This document shows positions 35,035-46,947 of a stretch of 64,000 bases of DNA, in pieces. The translations under genes and the position numbers were made by a program. Source of the stretch: Castanea sativa (lineage: Eukaryota > Streptophyta > Magnoliopsida > Fagales > Fagaceae); contig NC_134020.1 in assembly GCF_040712315.1 (NCBI RefSeq), positions 10,323,251 to 10,387,250 of the forward strand, read 5' to 3'. A model generated the notes under the pieces. The model did no database searches and was not told the origin of the DNA. It saw only the letters and a program-made list of their open reading frames with translations. Position 1 is the stretch's first letter; the number at the start of each line of letters is the position of its first letter.

Positions 35035-36470
35035 TCACACCCTATCTGGGTTTGCTTCTATCCCCCTTTGGGACACCATGAAACCCAAGAGCTTCCCCGA
35101 GGCTACTCCAAAAGCACACTTACTGGAGTTCAACTTCATCTGGTATTGCCTGAGTGTGGCAAATGTTTCACTGAGGTCATCTAGGTGAGCAAGCTCTTCT
35201 TTGCTCTTAACAAGCATATCATCTACATATACTTCCATATTTCTCCCGATCTATTTGCTGAACATTTTATTTACTAACCCCTGGTAGGTTGCGCATGCAT
35301 TTTTTAGACCGAAGGGCATTACCTTATAGCAATAGAGCCCTTGACTCATATGAAAGCAGCTTTCTCATGGTCTTCTTCAACCATCTTTACTTGATTGTAT
35401 CCCGAGAATGCATCCATGAACGTTAGTAGTTTATGCCCTGTTATAGAATCCACAAGCTAGTTTATCTTGGGTAGAGGAAAACTGTCTTTTGGGAAAGCTT
35501 TGTTCAGGTCCGTGAAGTCCACGCATATTCTCCATTTCCCATTTGCTTTCTTCACTAGGATGACATTGGCAAGCCAATCTGGGTAGTAAATTTCTTGAAT
35601 AAAGCTTGCTGAAAACAGCTTGTTAACCTCGTCCATAATTGCTTGATTCCATTCTGGAGTGAAGACCCGGTGTCTTTGTTGGACGGGCCTCTTCTCAGGG
35701 TCCATATTTAGTCCGTGTTGGATGACTTTTGTGGATATACCTATTATGTCTTCGAGACTCAAAGCAAAGATATCCAAGTTCTCTTTAAGGAGCTGGAGGA
35801 GCCTCGTCCTTATCTCAGGACTCAAAGTCGTCCCTATTCTGGTCGTCTTTCCTGCATCTCCTTCGACCAGCTCCACTGTCTCTAAGGCTTCCACTTTATC
35901 TTCTTCCTTCTCCTCAATCATCCATGTATGGTTCTCTTTTATAGCTAGCACAGCCTGGTAGCATTCCCTGACTAGTACTTGATCTCCTTTTACTTCACTG
36001 ACACCGTTTTCTATTGGGAACTTTACCTTCAAGCAATAGGTGGACGTGGCCATTTTCCAACGGTTGAGAGTGGGTCTTCTGATGATCACATTGTAAGATG
36101 AAGGGCAGTCCACCACCAGGAAGTCCAATTGATGAGTCAGCTGCCTTGGGTGAGTCCCCACTGTGACTGTCAATGTCACCATGCCTTTGGGATACACCCT
36201 ATCTCCACTAAAGCTGACAAGGGGGAAGTTAAATGGGCGTAGCCTTCCTGGATTTAGCTTTAGCTGCTGAAAAACGGAGAGGTAGATGATATCTACAGAG
36301 TTGCCGTTGTCCACGAGGATTCTCCTGGTATTGAATCCTTCTATCGTGAGCATTATGACCAGGGGGTCGTCATGAGGCTGTTTCATTACCCTAGCATCCT
36401 CTTCCGAGAAAAACATGTTCCGGTTTGTCTGTCTCTGCTTAAACGGGGGTATTCTATGGACGTTATTCAC
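35035..36470 (-). pseudogene. Protease and reverse transcriptase of element 2
   Basis: An open stretch of 337 codons (36470-35457) carries the retroviral-type protease ([13 protein letters not shown], with Asn in the usual D-T/S-G), a linker, and the RT start ([39 protein letters not shown]). The RT centre is broken by stops around 35330-35456. The active site MEVYVDDMLVKSK and the thumb side (LNSSKCAFGVASGKLLGF) lie at 35238-35035. RT would copy element RNA to cDNA in the cytoplasmic particle. Confidence 0.85.
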
Positions 36471-36639
36471 CTACCTCTGACATGCTTTCTTGAGAAATCG
36501 GAACGACCCGCCTGTGGACGGCCCACCTGTGATCTTCTTTATCTCCCCTATCACACTTGGCGGACGTTGGGACGTGTGATCCTCGTCCCTGGGCGTGGAT
36601 TTGCGCTGGTTTTTATTATCGTTCCTGAACCTACTAGAT

Positions 36640-37850
36640 TCCCCATTTTTTCACAAACTTCTCCAGTTTCACTTTTCGTATAAGTTCCTCTATCTGCTCC
36701 TTTAGGTCTCTGCAATCCTCAGTGTAGTGGCCGTGATCCTTGTGGAACCGACAGTACTTCTTTTTGTCGCGCACGTGGGGCAACGAATGTAGTGGCCTTG
36801 GGCATTTGAGGTAGTGCTCATCCTTAATCTACACCAAAATTTTGTCAACAGACATAACTAAAGGAGTGAATTTTATTGTTCGAGGAATTTTTCGTCCTTT
36901 CTATTACTCCAGTCTCTGGTCTGACGATCTAGGTGCTCCCTTTTTCTTCCTCTGCGATCGTCTTCCTTCATTCCCTTGGCATCTGTTTTTTCCACATCCT
37001 TTATCGCATCTAAAGCATTTTCAACGTTCATGTACTTCTATGCTTTCAGGAGCATCTTTGCCATAGTCTTAGGGGGATTCTTCGCGAGTGATACCATGAA
37101 CTCTCTGGACTTCAATCCAGCTTTAAAGGTTGTTAATTGCACCTTGTCGTCGGTTTTGTCTACCTCTAGAGTCTCCCGAGTAAAGTGTTTCACATACGAC
37201 CTCAGGGTCTCTTTCTCCCCTTGTGTAATGGTGAGTAAATGGTTTGCTAGCCTCTTTGGGCATTGTCCCCCAATGAAGTGGCGCAAAAAGGTGCTGCTTA
37301 ACTGTTCAAAGCTGTTGATGGACGACATTGGTAATTTCATGAACTACTCCCTTATAGCTCATTTGAGAGTGGTTGGGAAAGAACGACACAGTATTTCATC
37401 AAGGGGCTGTTGAAGGCCTAGTGTCATCTTAAATGTGTTGAGGTGGTCCAAGGGATCCTTGAGTCCATCGAACGGTTCAAGCTGAGGCAGGCGAAACTTT
37501 AACGGCACCGGGCATTCCAGAACTGCTACCGTGAAGGGGGAATTTGTCGTCCTGAACATTCTGTCCAAGCTTCGATTCGTTTTCTCTTTAATAGCATTCC
37601 TCAACTCGTCCATCTCCCTTCTCATTTCCTAGAGAAGCTTTTAGCTTGGCCCCTCTAGGGTAGTTGGTCTTCTGCGATCGCTCTGCCTTTGGCTATCCCC
37701 CTCGTCTTCCTGATTGACCCTGGAGCAGTTGTCTTCCTGTTGGAGCCGCTGCCTAATCTCATGAATTTGTCTGGTGAGCTCTTCCATGCTAGCTATGAGT
37801 GCTTGGATTTGTAAAGCCAATGTTGCAAGATCTTGATTGGACTCCATCTG
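36640..37850 (-). pseudogene. gag of element 2
   Basis: Starts MESNQDLATLALQIQALIA at about 37847 and continues with a Gln/Arg-rich linker and the gag core (LPQLEPFDGLKDPLDHLNTF, LTTFKAGLKSREFMVSLAKN). It ends with SVDKILV...[13 protein letters not shown] and a zinc-binding-like [18 protein letters not shown] near 36740. TGA and TAG interrupt the core near 37357 and 37345, where Gly and Trp are expected from element 1. Confidence 0.8.
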
Positions 37851-37905
37851 GACTTTAGAAAATGGCTGGAACTATATTCTCGAACCTTAGTGCGAAAATG
37901 TCGTT

Positions 37906-37922
37906 TCCCATAGACGGCGCCA
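37906..37922 (-). promoter_or_regulatory. Primer-binding site of element 2
   Basis: The minus strand reads TGGCGCCGTCTATGGGA three bases inside the 5' LTR. TGGCGCC is the complement of a tRNA 3' end (GGCGCCA), as used by many plant gypsy elements. Confidence 0.75.
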
Positions 37923-37925
37923 AAC

Positions 37926-38405
37926 TAATGATGCCTAAATCGTCAGTCAAGTGGGTTCGTCCAGATGATGCTGGGCCCTCGTCACTTCTCCTACAGAATG
38001 AGACTAAGGCTTTCTTGAGATGGACACTAGTGTGGCGCTTGCCACAACGTCTCTAATGCCAAAGTTAGTACGTAGAAATATTTTGAGAGAAAATGAGAAG
38101 CATAAAAGTATTTCTTTGGGTAAGGACTATGTACCTTCTATGTTCCTAATGAGTGTGTATATATAGCTTGTGGTTTCTAGCCATTGGGGCCTTTGATTGT
38201 GGTTTTAAAGCTCTTCTTGTAACGACTCAAGGCTTATTACTGCAGGTCTTGATGGGGCTCCAATGGACTGACAGCTGGTTAGTAACTGTCCGTGGCATTG
38301 AATCCTCTTATTAATGACTTGGCTGTCCTCGTCCATGCCGTTTTGTGGGTGGACGAAGGTGTTTCATGGGCTCGTCCAAGGGAAGGTATCTCGTCAGTCT
38401 CATCA
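37926..38405 (-). repeat. 5' LTR of element 2 (480 bp)
   Basis: Plus-strand ends TAATGATGCC (one base decayed from TGATGATGCC) and CATCA, followed by ATACT. Confidence 0.9.
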
Positions 38406-38439
38406 ATACTAATTTTGTTACAAAAACATAAAACGAAGA

Positions 38440-39060
38440 AATTCTAGCAATAAACTAATAAAAATTATTTTAGCAATCTATTACTATGAAAATCCTGAAG
38501 TAATAGCATATTGAAACCAATTTTTTTTTTAGAGAGATATTGCAAGGAAAATATTATTGCAATAACTTGATAACAATTATTTTGCAATTTATTAATATGA
38601 CAAACATGAAGTAATAAACAATTACAACAAGTATATCACTGTAATAACTTGACCTAAATTACTTTTGACAATTATTTGCAATCTATTGCAATGAGAATCA
38701 TGAAGTAATAAGCTATTGCCATGAAATTGTAATAGATTGCAAAATAATTAAAAATAATTATTGTAGAATATGGCTTAATTTCAATCTATTGCAATTTCAT
38801 GACAATGAGTTATTGCTTCACTACTATTATTGCAATAGATTGCAAATAATTGACAAAAATCATTTGTGTTAGGTTATCACAATGATATCTTAGTTGTAAT
38901 TTTTTTATTTCTTCATTTTTGTCATTATAATAGATTAAAAAATAATTTCTATATCAAGATTTTGCAATGATATCTTTTTGCAACAGGCATTCATTTCAAT
39001 AATTTCGTTGTAATAAATTGCAAAAGGAATTGGTATCATTTATTGCTAAGATGTAGTAAG
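38440..39060. mobile_element. Fold-back element with tandem subrepeats in both arms
   Basis: Two arms of ~300 bases (about 38440-38742 and 38770-39060) are inverted copies around a ~25-base centre. Example: GACAATTATTTGCAATCTATTGC on the left mirrors GCAATAGATTGCAAATAATTGAC on the right, allowing for one split. Inside each arm a ~100-base unit with GCAATCTATT...CATGAAGTAATA recurs three times (left starts about 38472, 38583, 38678). No coding frame. This is the layout of fold-back DNA transposons. Confidence 0.7.
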
Positions 39061-39376
39061 GTACTAAAATATTTATTGCAATTGAAAATTAAAAGTTATT
39101 GCAACTAATTATGTTGATACAATAACTTACTAATCGTAAGTTAACTTTGCAAATATATTATTTTTTCAGCATTAACGATGTAATAGAGTTATTTTGGTGA
39201 AATGTATCAAGAATGACTATCAAGGAAACACTATATAGTGTGCATAGTTTGAGTGTTGTTCATTAATTTCCTGAGTTTTTTTTTAGTAGATTATTAAGAA
39301 ATTCAAGTCTCTAGAACAAGGTGATACTATTACTAAGAGTATTTTCTAATATAATATGTAATGACTAATGGCATTA

Positions 39377-40397
39377 GAGCACTAGCATTAGGTGTGTCAA
39401 ATGCCAAATGGCACACCAAAAAATCTCTCACATTAGATATTTTAAATATTAAAACATTTAGCATTGATGAATAGTACCATTCCAAATTTGGAACGGTATG
39501 GACACAAATGCCATAAATTTTTTATTACTTTTTTCTCTTTCCTTGTCTCTCTTCTCCTCTCCTCCAAATCAATTTTCTCTCTTCTCTCTCCTCTCTCCTT
39601 GTCTTTCTTCTCCAGATCAGATTTCTGTCTCTTCTCTCTCTCTTCTCTCCTTGTCTCTTTTCTCCCAAGGCTACTCTCACTTCTCTCTCCCATGCTAGTC
39701 TCTCCTCTCTCCTCTCTCCCATGGTCACTTCTCTAGCAAAATGCCGCCGCTCACACAACTCCAAAAGCCCATGGCCAGCTCTCTAGCGAAACGCCACTCA
39801 CCACCACTGCTTACCATCGCCACTTACGGTGGTGGTTTCTTTCTCTCACTTTCTCACTATGGTTGTTTTAGCCATGGGTCTAGGGGTGATTTTTCAAATT
39901 GGGTTTATGGGTTTCGGGTTTTGATTGTTGTTGTATGGTGGTGGTTTATGGTATTTCACGGTGGTTGTTGGTGTTTTTGTACAGTGGTGGTTGTTGGTGT
40001 TTTTTCTGTTAGTGGTTGTGGGTTTGGTAATCGGTTTTTTTTGGGTATTTAGATGGATTTGATTGGGTTTGTTTTGAGTTGAGTTTTGGGTTGTGGAAGA
40101 TGCAGTGGTTTTGTGATGACAGTGGTTGTGTGGTGGTGGCTGTTGGTTGGTGCCACTGGTTCAACTTTCCAGATGTATTTTGTATTGGATTGAGTTTTGA
40201 GTTAATATTATTTTAATGTGTTTTATATATATATATATATATAATTTTAATTTATTGATTTGAAAAATGGAAAATCTGATGTGTAGAGTGTATCGTAAAA
40301 TAGTGTGCTAAAATAATAAAGTAGCTTTTTGATGTGTTAAAATGCCTTTATTTATTTATTTATTTATTTATTTTTATAATGCCTAATGCTAATGCTC
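39377..40397. mobile_element. Tourist-like non-autonomous element, TTA target duplication
   Basis: Ends GAGCACTAGCATTAGG and CCTAATGCTAATGCTC, flanked by TTA (39374-39376, 40398-40400). Inside is a long C/T-rich tract (39530-39735), G/T-rich sequence (39830-40160), (TA)n and (TTTA)n. The open frames here are low-complexity. A TWA duplication fits PIF/Harbinger relatives. Confidence 0.65.
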
Positions 40398-40657
40398 TTA
40401 GGCTTACCTAGGAAGAAAAAAAAAATTATGATATTAATCTTTATTCGCTTTTACTATCATTTTTTTAGATTTTTTTTTGCATCTCTTTTAGATTTTTTTT
40501 GGATGTTCACAGTTTAGAAAAACACTCAAATCATTTTAGATCTTCTAGTACATTGTTCCTATTGAAATTTTTTATTTATATATTTATTTTTAATGAAAAC
40601 AACAGAAAAATTTTGTATAGTTTAGCTCTTTTTTTTTTTTTTTTTTTGAGAATCTAA
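40398..40657. other. AT-rich spacer with a T run
   Basis: Lies between two MITEs; T run at about 40629-40647. No gene. Confidence 0.5.
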
Positions 40658-41109
40658 GAGCATCCACATCATTATGTGCAAAAAAATTTTCATTTTGCAC
40701 ATCTAAAACCTACTTTTTCTATTTTACATACCTATTTTTATAAAACACTCATGTCAGTTTATCTATTATACACATTTATTCAAATAAAATATTCATTTCT
40801 TTAATATTGTGAATAGTAACCGTGAGAGTGAGGTGAGAAAGGAAATGAGAAAACGAGAGTGAGGTGAGTCAGAGGTAAAGAGAGGAGAGAGAAAAAAAAA
40901 GAATAAAAAAATCATTTACATGGTGAACAATAACCGTGTATATATGCATGGTTATTGTTCATATGCAAGATCATTGTTCATATGCAAGATCATTGTGTAT
41001 ATTTAAACATTTTTACAAAGACTAATGTGGGGGTTTTTTGGTTAAAATGTGTAAAATTGAGCACTTTTTTGTATTTTAGAAGACTATCTATGAGTTAGTG
41101 TGGTTACTC
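40658..41109. mobile_element. Tourist-like MITE, TAA target duplication
   Basis: GAGCATCCACATC at the left and GTGTGGTTACTC at the right (reverse complement GAGTAACCACAC), flanked by TAA (40655-40657, 41110-41112). AT-rich, with a GAGAG-rich tract at 40830-40900 and a repeated CATATGCAAGATCATTGT unit near 40960-40995. Non-coding. Confidence 0.6.
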
Positions 41110-41723
41110 TAATAAATACAGATACCAACAATATCCACGATAAGTACCTAGAATGTGGTTGTTTTTTGTTGTAATATAGTCGGGTGTGAAACTACTTGTT
41201 TTAATTCTTGAAGAGTTGAAAAAAAATAATAAATAAAGGAAGGTATAATTGTTAAGTTTGAGAAAATATCTTTTTAAGTTTTGTTCTTTAAAAATTATGT
41301 CTTGTTTATAAATCGAGGTTGAAGCCTTGAAGTTTAGTACTGGGTGCATTTCATCTAGCTAGGAAATTTTAGGTAGTTTATTAATATATTTGTATGCATA
41401 CAATTTTTTTAAGTCTTACATTTTTTTGTTCAAGTAAAACGTTTTTACTGCCTTTTTTAAGAGAGAGTTTCAATTTATACCGTCCATTCCTAATGATAAC
41501 TCTTTATCATCAATTTTAAATTTTCACCAAATATGCTGATTTATTTTTTTATTTTATTATACAGAAATGATAGAAGTATATTAAAAAGAAGAAGAAAATT
41601 ACACGTCTCATTACCTGGAGGTTGTAACATAAAGCCAGCACAGTGGCATGCAATCCCAGGAAACAAAACTAAAAGAAAGAAAAGAAAAGAAAAAAACATA
41701 TAACAAAGATCCCAGGCAAGTTA

Positions 41724-42767
41724 TCAGTGGGCTATGTGGGCTATGGCTAGCCTCTGGTACTCTTCAAGCAGCGACGTTGCAGCTCTAAGGATGGCATCGG
41801 GTATGGTTTGAAAGTGCTCAAAGTGAAAGCGGTTACTTGGATTCCATAGGGACCATGGAGTTATTTCCCACCTCTCCAAAACTCCTTCAGATAGTCTCTC
41901 CAACAGGGTTTGTGTGAGGGAATAAAAGCTAGGAGCCGCCGAACTACTTTTCTGCAATTTTCCCCAAGCCAGTGCCCAAACATTACAAGCGAACGGGCAC
42001 TCCCAAGGAATATGGCTTGTTGTCTTATCACACTGTCCACTGAGAGTGCACTTCGAGTCAATCTGAACCTTGCGACTGAGGAGGTTTGCTCGAGTAGGAA
42101 GGATATCAGAACAGGCCCTCCATATGAAATTCTGAACTTTGGGAGGGGTGTTTGAGGTCCACAGGTTCCACATACGTTAGTCATGGCAAGCTAAAGAGTG
42201 TTCCCCCATAAAAGGTTTAGCCGGTCTAAGAGCCACCTGATATGCCATTTTCAGAGAGAATTTCCTCTGCTTAGTCTCATTCCAACAAAGTTTGTCCCTT
42301 GTCAGTGGCGGCTCCATGAATTTTTCCCAAGGTGTTCTTCAATAAGTATAAATTACATGATCTAATAAAAAGAAAATTTTATATATTGACAATAACAACA
42401 ACAATTATATAATTGTTGTTTAGCCTAACATAATTTAATTTTTTTTGTCTTTTATAATGTATTGATTAATTAAATTATTAACGCTAAAAGACAATCAGAA
42501 AATTTCACAAGAACTAACTACCAATCAGAAAATTTCACAATCACAATTTTACAAATCACAATAACGCTAAAAGACAATTAATGTCTTTGAGTTGAGTCCA
42601 ATACCAATACACACCAACAGTCCAACACGGCAACACCAACACCAACACATTACAATTTACACACCAACCAACGGATAAGATTCAATCATGAGATAAAGCC
42701 AAAAGCAAAATGCCAAATTCAAAAAGTAAAAAAAAAAAAAAGTTAAAGTGATAAACTGAGTGCTTGT

Positions 42768-42808
<41 letters not shown>

Positions 42809-45800
42809 GAGTGTTTCAGCCAGCCAATCACGGATCACTGCTTGTTTCTTAAAAAAAAAAAAAAAAAACAAAGCTGAGTACTTCAGCCAGCCAATCATGA
42901 ATCACCAGTTCAACAATGAGACAAACAATGAGACAAAGTCATATATTTAATAATGACTAAAGAGAGAGAGAGAGTCATAAATAAAGGCACACACCACACA
43001 GTTATTTTCATTATTTCATCTTCATTCATTCCTAAGTTCATTTTAGATTTGAGAGAGTATAGAGAGAGTGAGAGACCGAGAGAGAGTCAAAGAGAAAAAG
43101 AGAGAGAAATACCTGGGCGATGGCGACGTGCGACGGCGATGGCGACGATGAGCGCTGCGACTGGGACGATGCGGAGTTGCGGACCGATCTCCGTCTCCGA
43201 TGCGAGTGCGACGAGGGCGACGAGTCCGATCTCCGATAAGCGACTGGAGCTGGACCGATCTGGCGATCTCCGATCTGGCGATCTCCGATGTCCGATGAGC
43301 GACTGGAACCGTGGATCGATCTAACTTCGAAGGGGAGCGCCGTTGCTCTGTTTTTCCTTTTTAGGTTTGCTTAGCTTTACTGATTTTTTTAATTTTTTTG
43401 AGAAGTTTTAGTGATGATGTACTGAACTCTGATAACTGATTTGAGGTTTTTGATGGGTTTGTATTTTTTTTTTTTTGGTTGAGAAACCGTGGGTTTGCCT
43501 TTGTCATCTGTTGGGCTTGCCGTGGGCAGTGGGCTTGATGTTGGGCTTGCTGTGATCCCGTCCGATGTTTTGCTTTTACAATTTTTTTTTTCTCTGTTAC
43601 AATTTTTTTTTTTTTCAGATTTTAGTTGAAATTTTTTTTGGGGGTTTTTTTTTTTTTTTTTGGCCTGAAAGTAGAACAAATATATATATATTTTTTAATG
43701 TGAGGGTGTTCCTATTTTATATTTCAAGGGTAAAAAAAAAAAAAAAAATTTGTATGTATAAATTTCAAGTCAGGGTGTTCCTGGGAACACCCTGACCATA
43801 ACGTGGCGCCGCCACTGTCCCTTGTGCCATTGTTGCCCAGTTTGATCTTTAGGATATCGTCCCTGGTGGAATTGTAGAGCATGGCTTATATCTTAGCTCT
43901 ATCCCACTGCCGAGAAGCCGCATCAAACAAACCACTCACTTTCATGTTCCAATCTACCCCAGGCCAAAAGCTTGGGGTTAAGGTAGCCATTTATGGCTTT
44001 CAACCCCAACAGTGTTACCATCCCCAATTTGCCATACAAAGCCTTCCCGAATAAGGTCCCTTGCTTGGAGTATACTCCACCATACACATGATCGATTGTT
44101 TCCCAACTCCGCATCCAAGAAAGAGCAAGTAGGGAAGTATTGAGCCTTATACACACGGTAAAACAATGAGTGTGGTCCATGGATAAGATGCCAAGCGTGC
44201 TTTGCTAGCATGACAAGGTTGAAATCGTTGATGTCTAGGAAACCCATCCCCCTTCTATTCTTACGAGTGTATAGCTTACCCTAATTAATCCAATGAATTT
44301 TCTTCTCATTCTTTGTTCTTTCCCACGAATACTTAGCCAACACTGAGTTAATCCCTTCAAAGATGGCCTTTGGGATCTTAAAGATACTCATGAAATACGT
44401 GAGAATAGCTTGGGTAACAGTTTTTATAAGGATTTTTCTTCCTGCCTTTGAGATAAACTTTTCCTTCCAACCTATAACTCAATTAGATATCCTCTTGTGA
44501 ACCTCTTTGAAAGTACTAACTCTAGACTTTCCTCCAACCATTGGCAAACCCAAGTATTTTTCATAGTCCATCAAAATCTGTGCCCCCAACATACCTTGAA
44601 TTGCCTTCCTATCCTTTGGTCGTGTATTACAGCTAAAAAACAAGGATGTCTTCTGCCAGTTCATAGCTTGACTGAAGGCTTCTTCATATTGTGCTAAAAT
44701 ATTTAGCAAGATTTGGTATTCAGTGGTTTTAGCTTCATTAAAAATGAGGCTATCATCAACAAAGAGTAAGTGGGATATTTGAACTCCTCCCTCACAAGAG
44801 GTGATCCCATTAATCTGGTGTGACTTAGTAGCCTTTCGTAACAGAGACAGTAGACCCTCAACACACAGTAAAAATAGATACGAGGAGAGAGAGTCACCTT
44901 ATCTAATGCCACGAGATGGGGATATAAGACATTTGGGTTTGCCATTAAGAAACATTAAGTAGGTTGGCATAGAAACTGACTCCATTTCCAAATTGACCCA
45001 TTGGTTTGCCAACCTAATCTTCAACGTTATGTTCCAAAGAAAATCTCATTCCACATGGTCATATGCTTTGCTAATGTCCAATTTCACATCCATATGCTCC
45101 ACTTTCCCACTACATCTTTTCCACATTTGGTGTAACATCTCATAGGCTATAGTTGTGTTAGTAATAAATCCATCCAACATGAAAGCACTTTGAGAATCTG
45201 AGATGACCAGTGAGAGTATAGATTTAAATCAATTTGCCAAGACCTTTGAGAATATCTTGGAAACCATGTTACCCAAACTAATAGGCCTATATTCTGAGAT
45301 GAGCTACGGGTTCTTCTTCGTGGGGATCAAAACAGTGTGTGTTTAGTTCATCTTTTTTAGGCACTTGCCCGAATGTAGAATAGAGAGCACATCAAAGGTA
45401 ACATCAAGGCCCACAATGTGCTAGATTTTTTGAAAGAAAAATGGGGACATACCATCCGGACTCGGGGCCTTGGATAGGTGCATTTGGAAGAGAGCCACTT
45501 GAACCTCCTCAGCTGTGTAAGGCATGGTCAAGGCTTGATTCATCCCATCATTGATAATTCGATCAACAAACCCAAGAACTTCCTCTATGTGCAAAGGGTG
45601 TGAGGTTGTGAACAAACCCTTATAGTAGTCTTCAGCTATGTTGGCCCTCAATTTGATTACTTTGTCGCCTCTGGCTTACTTGTTAGTGGAAGAACTTAGA
45701 GTTTTTGTCTCCTGTTGAGAGCCATATAGAGCAAGAGCATTGCCTTCAAAAGACCTTCTCATGACGGAGGAGTTCATTAATCTCTTTTTTGACCTCAACA

Positions 45801-46777
45801 ATTCGGTTCAAATTTCCTCCAAAGTTCGACCTAGTAAGCTCTTTAAGCTCCTGCCACTTTAAGTCTAAATGGGTTTAGGAATTTCCAAAGGTGGCTTTGC
45901 TCCAGTTTACAAGGTTGAAACGACATTTTTTTTTCTTCTTAAAAAGACAGTACTTGGGACTACCAATGAAAATGCCAAGCTCCCAAGAAGTACGAATCAG
46001 GTTCTTATAGTCAGCATATGCCACCCATTTTTCCTCAAATCTTTGTATCTTCTTCCTTCAGACTTGCAATGGGGTAGTGATCTCAATTTCTAGGGCTATG
46101 GAGTCATGGTCAGAGTATGTAACATTCAAAAGCCTAACCTTTGCTCTTGGAAAAAGGTCACTCCACTCCAAGGTAGGACATGCGCGATCTAGCGTTTCCT
46201 TAACAAAATCATTAGCAAACCACCCATTTCTCCATGTGAAAATATTGCCTAGGTGTTCCAAATCCACAAGGCCACAGTGTAGGAGAGTGCTTTGGAAGGC
46301 TTGCATCATGCCTAAAGGCTTCGATTGTCGACCATTTTTCTCATCAAATGTCAAGATCTCATTAAAATCTCCAATGCAAACCCAAGGAAAAGAGGCTCAG
46401 CTGTGCAAGTGGCATAGCATAGTCCATGTCTCACATTTACATTGGTCCTCAGGGTAGCCATAGAAACTAGCCAACCTCCATGTTCCTTGTACAAGATTAG
46501 AAACAAAAGAATCAATGTGGTTAGATGAGAAAATTTAGGTATTTAAAACAATATCATCTTTCTAGAGAAGAGCAAGTCTGCCACTCCTCCTTAAACTTGA
46601 AACAACTTTCATGGAGGGAAACTCCAGGGCAGTTTGAATAGGTTTCATTTCCTGTATAGAAAATTTTGTCTCCATAAGAAACAAAACTTGGGATTCTTTT
46701 TTTCTCACTAGCTTAATGAGTAGTTGAACTGCACGATGGTTCCCAAGCTCTCGGCAGTTCCAACTAAAGATGATCAT
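41724..46777 (-). pseudogene. LINE C ORF2: endonuclease, RT, zf-RVT (split at 42295-43825)
   Basis: Start MIIFSWNCRELGNHRAVQ at 46777 is the apurinic-type endonuclease N-terminus, with LFLMETKF after it and FTWRNG...VTYSDHDSIALE at 46290-46080. RT begins with EEVQVALFQMHLSKAPSPDG (45520-45440). The active site LLFVDDSLIF (near 44745) keeps both Asp residues. KYLGLPMVGGKSR and GFLDINDFNLVMLAKHAWHL follow. zf-RVT (PPKVQNFIWRACSDILPTRA) is at 42173-41724, ending LAIAHIAH-stop. Stops and shifts are spread through the RT and the pre-RT block (45650-46050). Would nick DNA and prime on the cut 3' end. Confidence 0.8.
42303..43817. mobile_element. Non-autonomous hAT element with CpG-rich core
   Basis: Ends CAGTGGCGGCTCCATG and (reverse complement of the right end) CAGTGGCGGCGCCACG, flanked by a perfect 8-bp duplication TCCCTTGT (42295-42302, 43818-43825): the hAT signature. 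No transposase. Contents: A-rich DNA with a partly duplicated ~75-base unit (AGCCAGCCAATCA, near 42806-42900) between A runs, GAGAG repeats, then a CpG-dense block at 43120-43330 with repeated CCGATCT / GGCGACGA, then T/A homopolymer runs. Confidence 0.9.
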
Positions 46778-46947
46778 TGTGCTTGGTGGGGCTGGATTGC
46801 AGCCGCTGCCGTTGTTGCGAAGGTAGAAGTGAGGTCCTCCAAACTCTTAATTTTTTTTAGCTGACTCCCTACCTTGAGCCACACCATCCATGATATAATG
46901 TCATTATTGTTTTTGTCCCACCTTGTTGATATTAGTTTCCTCCTCCA

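Larger units (their letters stand above)
29319..38405 (-). mobile_element. Tat-type Ty3/gypsy element 2 with antisense spliced gene
   Basis: LTRs at 37926-38405 (5') and 29319-29828 (3') are flanked by the perfect 5-bp duplication ATACT (29314-29318 and 38406-38410). In minus order it has a primer-binding site (37922-37906), gag, protease, RT, two RNase H regions, integrase, then an oppositely oriented gene (30338-32518), and a polypurine tract (29840-29829). Two RNase H domains are a known mark of the Tat lineage, as is extra coding sequence between pol and the 3' LTR. LTRs differ at about 40 of 480 positions, mostly transitions. Several stop codons show that it is dead. Confidence 0.9.

Noticed and set aside
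38406..39120. ATTGCAAT-rich region as a simple satellite
   Set aside because: The two halves are inverted relative to each other, so a fold-back element explains it better than a head-to-tail satellite.
39442..39764. Arg/Glu-rich or Ser/Leu-rich frames on both strands
   Set aside because: They come from the C/T-rich low-complexity tract inside a MITE.
39741..40052. 103-codon frame with Val/Trp/Gly runs
   Set aside because: G/T-rich simple sequence within the Tourist-like element. No domain or splice context.
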